Origin: Argopecten irradians
Lineage: Eukaryota > Mollusca > Bivalvia > Pectinida > Pectinidae
NCBI RefSeq assembly: GCF_041381155.1
Contig: NC_091147.1
Location: forward strand, 39,062,053-39,126,052
Direction: 5' to 3'
DNA length: 64,000 bases
Part shown: positions 54,591-64,000 of the stretch, piece after piece
How positions within the stretch are numbered: the first letter of the stretch is position 1
How the letters are laid out: every line of letters begins with the position of its first letter
Notes under the pieces: model-generated
What the model saw: only the letters and a program-made list of their open reading frames with translations
What the model was told of the DNA's origin: nothing
The model's database searches: none
Program-made: the position numbers and the translations under genes

Positions 54591-56312
54591 TTTCACATTA
54601 GGCATAACAGTAATTTGTAACTATAAATAACTTTTTCGCCTGCGTACTGTATTGCATGTTTTACCTCCAATTTTGTTATAAAATACAGGGCATTTATCTC
54701 ATTAATTACGGTTTCAGTACTACAGGAAGTGACGTAATGTCACAACATGTGTATTCGGCACGCGTGTCTCTTTAATGACCCTGGTCGATCTGATATGGTT
54801 GTGCATTTGAAACAACATAATGCAGAAATCACAATCATACAATCACGTTAAATCCTACAGGCCCTTACCGACCTTTGTAAAATGATATAGCCCACTGTTC
54901 ACGACACGAACACATGGTAAACTTAGCGACTGTTCACAAAAAAGAAAACATATTCTATTCTTCAGCAAGAATTTGAGAGAGAAATTTAGAAAATAAGAAG
55001 AAGATTAATCTACCGAACGAAATCTTGTCACCCGTCGATCCGGGTAAATGGATTTGATTTAAAGTCTACAATACGTCTACATTGACAAGTAAGTTAAAGT
55101 TAACATATTTTTTTTATTAGCACTGTAACGTCTACATGTATATAGGTTTAATAATTAACAGATAACCAGATTCTACATAAAAATTCGTAGAATCGCGTGC
55201 AAAACCATACATTCTGGTTTTAATAAAGTTTCTACAACGTGTTTATAAGCATAATTAACCGTTCGCAGATATCACTATTTTTAACTTCATTGGGTTATGA
55301 AAAAAAAGTAATGCAAATGTGAGAATTCGTTATACCCCTATGGAATTTTAAAAATAAGGTCAATGCTTAATTCGAAAAGCATATTTCCGCAAACACATCT
55401 ACAGACTGATTTGCATAATTGTTTATTGAAATGTTTTTTCGTGAAATGCATTAGCCGAGAAAGAAATCTGGTTAACAGTAATTATAAGGGTTGTTTGTTT
55501 AGAAACATCAACACTTTATGTGCAGGTATCTTTTACAAAAAGCGAGGATTGTGGCAAATATATTATCACTCATTTTTCCATTATTTAGATACTGGCTTTA
55601 GAATAAAGCGATTGTAACACTCTTATCTTTTTATAATATTTGGCATTTAAACCTACCATCACCTTTTTCAAGGCTGTTTGGTATATTAGTTACGTCCAGA
55701 TTTTAAACAATGGTTAATTCATAGATAGGATTTTGTGGATAAATTCAGATCTGTTTTGACGTACCGTATTTTACCTTGTAAGCGCCCCTGTCACTAGAAC
55801 CGTAGATTCCCCTTTTCTATACCTCATGGCTTTTTTAATTGCAGAGTGAAAAGTTGCCAATTTCTTTGTTGGTTTCTTTGTGCAATGATTTTCTGAAAGA
55901 TCTAATTTTTTGGCCCATGAAACGCACCCCTCGTGCTATTGTCACAAGTTTAAACGTCAAAGGTGTTAATTGTGTCATAATTGTGACATTAGCTTTATTC
56001 TCTTTGTTTCCTTCAAAATGGCTGCTGAAAAATTGGAATGAAATACAAATGTATCGTTATGTTTAAATATGAGCAGCTCCTTATCATTATCAAAGACAGT
56101 TGTACAGGCTGGAAAAAGAAAACACACAGCTACTACTCTAGTATGTACATTTGTATAAAGAAATCTTGCCAATGAAATGTATGGATTTCTAAATTCTTAC
56201 AAAAAATAACTCATTTATCACGAAATATTATTAATATTTATATTTATAAAATCGCGAACAAATCTTTGAAAACTTGCATAAAAAAACTTTGAGTGGACAA
56301 AAATGTTTACAT
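54591..56312. other. Intergenic AT-rich DNA
   Basis: No gene is supported. A partial TA-MITE starts at 55762 (TACCGTATTTTACCTTG then TAAGCGCCCCTG). Everything else is AT-rich with only short open frames. Confidence 0.5.
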
Positions 56313-59300
56313 GTAACTTCAGTAGTTACTACCACCGCCGTTATATCCACTTCAGTAGTTACTACCACTGCCGTTATATCCTACAGTAGTTACTACCACT
56401 GCCGTTATATCCTACAGTAGTTACTACCACTGCCGTTATATCCTACAGTAGTTACTACCACCGCCGTTATATCCTACAGTAGTTACTACCACTGCCGTTA
56501 TATCCTACAGTAGTTACTACCACTGCCGTTATATCCTACAGTAGTTACTACCACTGCCGTTATATCCTACAGTAGTTACTACCACTGCCGTTATATCCTA
56601 CAGTAGTAACTACCACTGCCGTTATATCCTACAGTAGTTTACTACCACCGCCGTTATATCCTACAGTAGTAACTACCACTGCCGTTATATCCTACAGTAG
56701 TTACTACCACCGCCGTTATATCCTACAGTAGTTACTACCACCGCCGTTATATCCTACAGTAGTTACTACCACTGCCGTTATATCCTACAGTAGTTACTAC
56801 CACTGCCGTTATACCCTACAGTAGTTACTACCACTGCCGTTATACCCTACAGTAGTTACTACCACTGCCGTTATATCCTACAGTAGTTACTACCACCCCC
56901 GTTATATCCTACAGTAGTTACTACCACTGCCGTTACATCCTACAGTAGTTACTACCACCGCCGTTATATCCTACAGTAGTTACTACCACTGCCGTTATAT
57001 CCTACAGTAGTTACTACCACTGCCGTTATATCCTACAGTAGTTACTACCACTGCCGTTATATCCTACAATAGTTACTACCACAGCCGTTATATCCTACAG
57101 TAGTTACTACCACCGCCGTTACATCCTACAGTAGTTACTACCACCGCCGTTATATCCTACAGTAGTTACTACCACTGCCGTTACATCCTACAGTAGTTAC
57201 TACCACCGCCGTTATATCCTACAGTAGTTACTACCACTGCCGTTATATCCTACAGTAGTTACTACCACTGCCGTTCATCCTACAGTAGTTACTACCACCG
57301 CCGTTATATCCTACAGTAGTTACTACCACTGCCGTTACATCCTACAGTAGTTACTACCACTGCCGTTATACCCTACAGTAGTTACTACCACTGCCGTTAT
57401 ATCCTACAGTAGTTACTACCACCGCCGTTATATCCTACAGTAGTTACTACCACTGCCGTTACATCCTACAGTAGTTACTACCACTGCCGTTATATCCTAC
57501 AGTAGTTACTACCACCGCCGTTATATCCTACAGTAGTTACTACCAATGCCGTTATATCCTACAGTAGTTACTACCACTGCCGTTATATCCTACAGTAGTT
57601 ACTACCACTGCCGTTATATCCTACAGTAGTAACTACCACTGCCGTTATATCCTACAGTAGTTACTACCACCGCCGTTATATCCTACAGTAGTAACTACCA
57701 CTGCCGTTATATCCTACAGTAGTTACTACCACCGCCGTTATATCCTACAGTAGTTACTACCACCGCCGTTATATCCTACAGTAGTTACTACCACTGCCGT
57801 TATATCTTACAGTAGTTACTACCACTGCCGTTATACCCTACAGTAGTTACTACCACTGCCGTTATACCCTACAGTAGTTACTACCACTGCCGTTATATCC
57901 TACAGTAGTTACTACCACCCCCGTTATATCCTACAGTAGTTACTACCACTGCCGTTACATCCTACAGTAGTTACTACCACCGCCGTTATATCCTACAGTA
58001 GTTACTACCACTGCCGTTATATCCTACAGTAGTTACTACCACTGCCGTTATATCCTACAATAGTTACTACCACAGCCGTTATATCCTACAGTAGTTACTA
58101 CCACCGCCGTTACATCCTACAGTAGTTACTACCACCGCCGTTATATCCTACAGTAGTTACTACCACTGCCGTTACATCCTACAGTAGTTACTACCACCGC
58201 CGTTATATCCTACAGTAGTTACTACCACTGCCGTTATATCCTACAGTAGTTACTACCACTGCCGTTCATCCTACAGTAGTTACTACCACCGCCGTTATAT
58301 CCTACAGTAGTTACTACCACTGCCGTTATATCCTACAGTAGTTACTACCACTGCCGTTATATCCTACAGTAGTTACTACCACTGCCGTTATATCCTACAG
58401 TAGTTACTACCACTGCCGTTATATCCTACAGTAGTTACTACCACTGCCGTTATATCCTACAGTAGTTACTACCACTGCCGTTATATCCTACAGTAGTTAC
58501 TACCACTGCCGTTATATCCTACAGTAGTTACTACCACCGCCGTTATATCCTACAGTAGTTACTACCACTGCCGTTATATCCTACAGTAGTTACTACCACT
58601 GCCGTTATATCCTACAGTAGTTACTACCACTGCCGTTATATCCTACAGTAGTTACTACCACTGCCGTTATATCCTACAGTAGTTACTACCACTGCCGTTA
58701 TATCCTACAGTAGTTACTACCACTGCCGTTACATCCTACAGTAGTTACTACCACTGCCGTTATATCCTACAGTAGTTACTACCACTGCCGTTATATCCTA
58801 CAGTAGTTACTACCACTGCCGTTATATCCTACAGTAGTTACTACCACTGCCGTTATATCCTACAGTAGTTACTACCACTGCCGTTATATCCAACAGTAGT
58901 TACTACCACAGCCGTTATATCCTACAGTAGTTACTACCACTGCCGTTATATCCTACAGTAGTTACTACCACTGCCGTTATATCCTACTGTAGTTACTGCC
59001 ACCCCCGTTATATCCTACAGTAGTTACTACCACTGCCGTTACATCCTACAGTAGTTACTACCACCGCCGTTATATCCTACAGTAGTTACTACCACCGCCG
59101 TTATACCCTACAGTAGTTACTACCACTGCCGTTATATCCTACAGTAGTTACTACCACTGCCGTTATATCCTACAGTAGTTACTACCACCGCCGTTATATC
59201 CTACAGTAGTTACTACCACTGCCGTTACATCCTACAGTAGTTACTACCACTGCCGTTACATCCTACAGTAGTTACTACCACTGCCGTTATATCCTACAGT

Positions 59301-60628
59301 AGTTACTACCACCGCCGTTATATCCTACAGTAGTTACTACCACTGCCGTTATATCCTACAGTAGTTACTACCACTGCCGTTATATCCTACAGTAGTTACT
59401 ACCACAGCCGTTATATCCTACAGTAGTTACTACCACTGCCGTTATATCCTACAGTAGTTACTACCACTGCCGTTATATCCTACTGTAGTTACTGCCACCC
59501 CCGTTATATCCTACAGTAGTTACTACCACTGCCGTTACATCCTACAGTAGTTACTACCACTGCCGTTATATCCTACAGTAGTTATCCTACAGTAGTTTCT
59601 ACCACTGCCGTTATATCCTACAGTAGTTACTACCACTGCCGTTATATCCTACAGTAGTTACTACCACTGCCGTTATATCCTACAGTAGTTACTACCACTG
59701 AGGTTATATCCTACAGTAGTTACTACCAATGCCGTTATATCCTACAGTAGTTACTACCACTGCCGTTATATCCTACAGTAGTTACTACCACTGCCGTTAC
59801 ATCCTACAGTAGTTACTACCACTGCCGTTATATCCTACAGTAGTTATCCTACAGTAGTTACTACCACTGCCGTTATATCCTACAGTAGTTACTACCACTG
59901 CCGTTATATCCTACAGTAGTTATTACCACTGCCGTTATATCCTACAGTAGTTACTACCACTGCCGTTATATCCTACAGTAGTTACTACCACTGCCGTTAT
60001 ATCCTACAGTAGTTACTACCACTGCCGTTATATCCTACAGTAGTTACTACCACTGCCGTTATATCCTACAGTAGTTACTACCACCGCCGTTATATCCTAC
60101 AGTAGTTACTACCACCGCCGTTATATCCTACAGTAGTTACTACCACTGCCGTTATATCCTACAGTAGTTACTACCACTGCCGTTATATCCTACAGTAGTT
60201 ACTACCACCGCCGTTATATCCTACAGTAGTTACTACCACCGCCGTTATATCCTACAGTAGTTACTACCACTGCCGTTACATCCTACAGTAGTTACTACCA
60301 CTGCCGTTATATCCTACAGTAGTTACTACCACTGCCGTTATATCCTACAGTAGTTACTACCACTGCCGTTATATCCTACAGTAGTTACTACCACCGCCGT
60401 TATATCCTACAGTAGTTACTACCACTGCCGTTATATCCTACAGTAGTTACTACCACCGCCGTTATATCCTACAGTAGTTACTACCACTGCCGTTATATCC
60501 TACAGTAGTTACTACCACTGCCGTTATATCCTACAGTAGTTACTACCACCGCCGTTATACCCTACAGTAGGTACTACCACCGCCGTTATATCCTACAGTA
60601 GTTACTACCACTGCCGTTATATCCTAAA
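56313..60628. repeat. 31-bp satellite array (about 139 copies)
   Basis: The unit is CTACAGTAGTTACTACCACT plus GCCGTTATATC, with an ACTGCCG/ACCGCCG dimorphism and rarer TACATCC, TATACCC and GCCGTTCATCC forms. GTAGTTACTAC is a perfect 11-bp palindrome. Rare variants recur at fixed distances: ACCACCCCCG at 56894 and 57916 (about 33 units), GTTCATCC at 57271 and 58262 (about 32 units), and TACTGTAGTT at 58985 and 59481 (16 units). The array therefore has higher-order structure built by block duplication. It is non-coding. Confidence 0.97.
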
Positions 60629-60639
60629 CTGAAATATGT

Positions 60640-60786
60640 CAGAGTAAAAACTGAAGGTTTTGTGTGCGACAACAGATGATACATGTTGTTTGGTCCTTTG
60701 ATGTATACCAAAAGAATAAAATAACAACACAGTGTGGTCAACTCTATGGTTTTGAAGTTGTGCGTCAATCTCTCCGTCTCTGTCTC

Positions 60787-60838
<52 letters not shown>

Positions 60839-60975
60839 CTTCAATGGAAATCTCTGCAGACCTGTAATTGGACAGATTTTCGTTCCAGAACTGCCCCCAG
60901 TTTTACTATGAAATATTTCAGAGGGTGGATATAACGACATTGATATTAGCCCTAGGGGTATTCGGGATGCCTATC
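60640..60975. mobile_element. Right part of the 54270-type MITE with a (CT)n expansion
   Basis: TATGGTTTTGAAGTTGTGCG, then (CT)n at about 60771-60832, then TCAATGGAAATCTCTGCAGA and GGGTGGATATAACG match the order seen at 54410-54590. The left end is missing where the 31-bp satellite begins. Confidence 0.65.
60771..60832. repeat. (CT)n microsatellite
   Basis: About 60 bp of nearly pure CT dinucleotide; read on the minus strand it gives a meaningless Arg-Glu repeat. Confidence 0.95.
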
Positions 60976-61179
60976 CCTATGAAACAATTGAAGGACTTCT
61001 CAGATTCGATACCACAGGCTATATTGAAATTAGGAAAGCCTATGCAAGAACAAGTGCACTTTCTATCCCAAACCTTCATAAGAAACTTTAAAAATGACTA
61101 CATACTACATGTTTCCCAAACTTTGCTCTTAATTAACATTTTTACCACTGAAAACTCGTTTCGTTATATATAGCCAATA

Positions 61180-61956
61180 GTGACAGTTAATGCCAAAGCA
61201 CTGGATTTAAGTTTGATATCTTGCATTGCCTTAAAATGAGTTTGAGATGCGGTTGAGGCAGAAAAGGAATAGTGGGTAATTTTAGGAAATTTAGATGAAG
61301 CCATTAACAACTGAGAAAGCATCGACACTATATATTTAAACTTTGTTAAAGATTTTGATAAGGTACCTAACAAACATATCTTGATAAAACTGGAAGGTCG
61401 TGGCATCAGTGAAAAAGATCTAGGAGTACTATTTAATAACAAAATTAAATTAAATTCATAGAACATGTGAGTCAATCCGTTAACAATTTCAGGTAGCACC
61501 ATCTTGAGATTGGTATTTAGTTCATTTATTTACATAGACACTCCAATGTTTCTCACATTGTGCAAAAGTCTCATTAGACCAAATTACATAGAATACGACA
61601 CTCAGAATTGAAATTGTCCTACATAGGGCAACAAAACGTTTTCTCTCTATTGAAAACCTCCCTTATTGCATCACACACAAAAAAAAGCTAGAACTTCCCA
61701 CTCACAAAAGGAAAGGCTTGCTTGAAGTATACTCCTCCATGATTTAATTAACTTTATAAGGACAAGGTTTTTGCCAGGTCATTCCGATCTGTGGAGGCAA
61801 TAGTGTGAAACTCTTTTAGAAACAGAGCAGGACGACTGTTACTAAATGTTTGTTTAACCGGCGACTATGGAACACCTTGCCTGGTTCTGTAGTAAAATCC
61901 TACGTCCTTAATACTTTCAAAAGTCGCCTAAATATTCACTGCCAAAAGGTACCCTC
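61180..61956 (+). pseudogene. Decayed non-LTR (CR1-like) reverse transcriptase, 5' part
   Basis: Across several frames the LINE polymerase is recognisable: EAINN, then a stop, then ESIDTIYLNFVKDFDKVPNK (the AFDKVPHK block with mutations), then KLELPTHKRKGLLEVYSSMI, and finally NRRLWNTLPGSVV and LNTFKSRLNIHC, the same tail type as at 403-627. Frameshifts and stops show it is dead. The reading frame is cut at 61956 by the element at 61957-63074. Confidence 0.75.
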
Positions 61957-63074
61957 CAGTGGCGCAGCTAGGTCTGGATAGGTCTGCATGCCTGGGGGTG
62001 CAGGGGGCGACAGCCCCCTGCTCAGGGTCCAGGGGCGAAGCCCCGGTAGGGGGTATGGGGGGCGAAGCCCCCCAGATGCTGACGGGAAATTGTTACAACG
62101 TAGTAACCATTTTACTTCTTTGGTAACTATTAACGTATATACCAATGGTTAAATGGAGGTAACGATATTTAGTTGATAACCATTCAAAACTATACACAAA
62201 ATCAGAACTGTGGTGATTTTTTTATATACATATAATAGTACTATACTAGACTCCCCTGACAAGTGCTCGAACAAAAAAACAACGGATTTTTGTCTGTAAA
62301 AAATAAAATAATAAGCAATGGGAGAATTTTGTGTTATTTCAACTGATGAAAAACTTATGGCGAATATTTTAAACAAAATTGATATTAAGTTTACGTAATT
62401 GCGTAAGAAGGGACCAGTCCTCGACCACCTCAATAAAAAAATTAAACATAGTATTTATGACCTATTTTTCTACATATTCTGTGCTATTTCTAACAATTAC
62501 AATAACATTTTTTTTCTTAATCAACAATCTGTTCATGTTCTACAAAAATAAAAGTCAACTATTTCGTGAGTAGACACCGAAAATCATGGATTAACACGCG
62601 TTTTAACGGGGCGGGAAGTGAACTAAAGTTGAAAATTCACTTTGGCCAAGAACATATTGCAATTGCTATTTCAGTTGATTTGCTATCATTTAAATATAGT
62701 TATATGTTTTTAGAATATTTCTCACTTTTCATGCGATGTTGTTTATTTTGGTATTCGTAAGTGTTTCCCGATTCAAAATCCACATTTGCTTGAGGGAATT
62801 TGGTGAAGAAGTCTAATATTAACAACTAAATGCACGTGGTAACCGGAAATATATAGACTATTCTAATAAATTTCCAGAATGACCAATCTTCAAGACTGTC
62901 AAATGTGCACAAAGTTATGTTAGGCATACAGTTGGACATATCATATGTATTTATACGTAATTTATATTCAGCAGCGTTACGTGCATTCAAATGTGTTCTG
63001 ACTGTACAAAAATGTAAGTCAGATTATTTATTGCATGCTTGAGCATGCAAGCATGCACGGGCGCTACGCCACTG
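61957..63074. mobile_element. 1.1-kb non-autonomous DNA element inside the LINE relic
   Basis: Ends CAGTGGCGCAGC and GCTACGCCACTG are inverted. A CCCTC direct repeat flanks it (61952-61956 and 63075-63079). The left 130 bp are GC-rich with GGGGCGAAGCCCC palindromes; the rest is AT-rich without a transposase. Removing it with one CCCTC rejoins the LINE tail in frame. Confidence 0.8.
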
Positions 63075-63123
63075 CCCTCTAAGTTTTATCCCAGTTTTAT
63101 ATGGCCCAGCCGGATAACAACTA
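63075..63123 (+). pseudogene. Decayed LINE reverse transcriptase, 3' remainder
   Basis: After the insertion the tail continues PSKFYPSFIWPSRITTRT and then TGA at 63127, in frame with the part ending at 61956. Confidence 0.65.
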
Positions 63124-63319
63124 GGACGTGAAAACGGTATTGATAGATACACATTTGCATTTAATATATCATCAATTCAATTTAGCGTCTATACAGAGCA
63201 ACTACCTATCATAAACTCAAAAGAAAATGTGATATTATCAACATGAGACCAAAGCCAAAAGCCACGTGCAACCGATCGAAATCCAAAGAGGCTGGAGATG
63301 ATCAATGGGGTCGCTTTAA

Positions 63320-63667
63320 AGGTGCTCCACCGCCGACAGAGCATAAATGATACGCATCGTAACTGGTGTTTAATCTTGTATATATTTGTGTTATTAACAC
63401 GAAAACTAATCTAAAATAATTTATTTTGCTTTTGGTGCATGTGCAATCAGTACTGCATTCTACATAAGACATAGTGCAACAGATTTTTTTCGGGATGCAA
63501 TTAATTATTTCTGATATTTTTATCTTGAAGTAAAATTAGAAGCTCAAACTTTTCAGTGGTGATTATGGTGTAAAGTAAGTAACTTTTGTAACTGAAGAAA
63601 AATACTAAATCGTCTGCTCCTTTTTTTTGATAGTGAAAAAATACTGTTTGTTAGCGGTGGAGCATCT
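63320..63667. mobile_element. TTAA-type MITE, CTCCACCGCC family
   Basis: TTAA then AGGTGCTCCACCGCCGACAG at the left; AGCGGTGGAGCATCT then TTTA at the right. About 350 bp, same orientation as the copy at 27657. Confidence 0.8.
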
Positions 63668-64000
63668 TTTATGATAACTGCTGTAGAGTTTATCACATTT
63701 TTACCCAATTGTGAAACATACATTTATATATATGTGGGGTAAAGTGTTGTATACAATTTATATTTCTAGCAGATCCAAGTGATTGAAAGCACTAGGAATC
63801 CCTCGGTGACTTTATAATATGTTATACGAACAGCCATACAGAATATATTCAAACCCCCTGATGTTTATCTCAGAACAATAAAATATAAACTAAAGACCAA
63901 GAATACGAGTAAGACATCTGATTAAATCTACAGGCTTTATAATGTACGTATTTGTGGACAGGTATTTTATCAATCTAGACTATAACAATGCGAACTTTAC
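63668..64000. other. Non-coding right flank
   Basis: AT-rich; no gene, repeat array or mobile element recognised. Confidence 0.5.

Noticed and set aside
56313..60628. CRISPR-like regular array
   Set aside because: Units are contiguous 31-mers with no unique spacers, no cas genes, and the DNA is eukaryotic; it is a satellite.
60617..60940. 107-codon minus-strand frame with an Arg-Glu run
   Set aside because: It translates the (CT)n microsatellite and MITE sequence.

Overview
The window is eukaryotic nuclear DNA: AT-rich, intron-dense, with GT-AG splice sites, and full of MITEs, minisatellites and transposon relics. The protein content and the repeat style (TCCG-microsatellite elements with tandem cores and a CTCTTGT end) suggest a lophotrochozoan, most likely a bivalve mollusc. 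The species call is inference.

One host gene dominates. A plus-strand gene with 22 coding exons from 11300 to 39848 encodes a 919-residue TIMELESS protein. It resembles the insect circadian TIM more than the replication-fork paralogue TIMEOUT/mammalian Timeless: the N-terminus starts M-E-W, MMHH-x-GG and K-S-I-P are present, and the exon order is collinear with fly TIM. All splice phases agree and the summed coding length is a multiple of three. A candidate promoter and non-coding first exon lie near 1.08-1.27 kb, with five CACGTG E-boxes between 1082 and 1810, three of them spaced 5 and 7 bp apart as in clock-controlled promoters.

The most unusual feature is in the introns. About a third of the exon-containing span is tandem arrays (units of 42, 67, 25, about 29, 24, 61, 53, 41 and 34 bp), and many are anchored on a splice site. 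The arrays after coding exons 5, 8 and 16 duplicate the exon end plus the 5' splice site, giving about 32, 58 and 6 donor copies. The arrays after exons 12 and 14 begin at the donor. Exon 8 also has its acceptor duplicated, exon 11 has a duplicated acceptor-proximal segment, and a 24-bp array runs up to the acceptor of exon 15. Reading through any of the donor arrays meets an in-frame stop within the intron, so donor choice would decide between full-length and truncated TIM.

Layout: 1-1.0 kb LINE tail and low-complexity DNA; 1.0-1.8 kb candidate promoter; 2.1-11.2 kb first intron with elements having tandem cores, MITEs and a 52-bp array; 11.3-39.8 kb timeless; 41.6-44.1 kb 54-bp array rich in AGGTCA; 44.1-48.7 kb MITE-rich intergenic DNA; 48.7-51.3 kb a Tigger/pogo transposon with an apparently intact transposase (DD29D catalytic triad, 121-bp intron, C-terminal PCNA-binding-like motif); 51.3-56.3 kb MITEs and hairpins; 56.3-60.6 kb a 31-bp satellite; 61.0-63.1 kb a dead LINE reverse transcriptase split by a 1.1-kb DNA element; then a TTAA-type MITE. 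No rRNA, true tRNA or CRISPR was seen.
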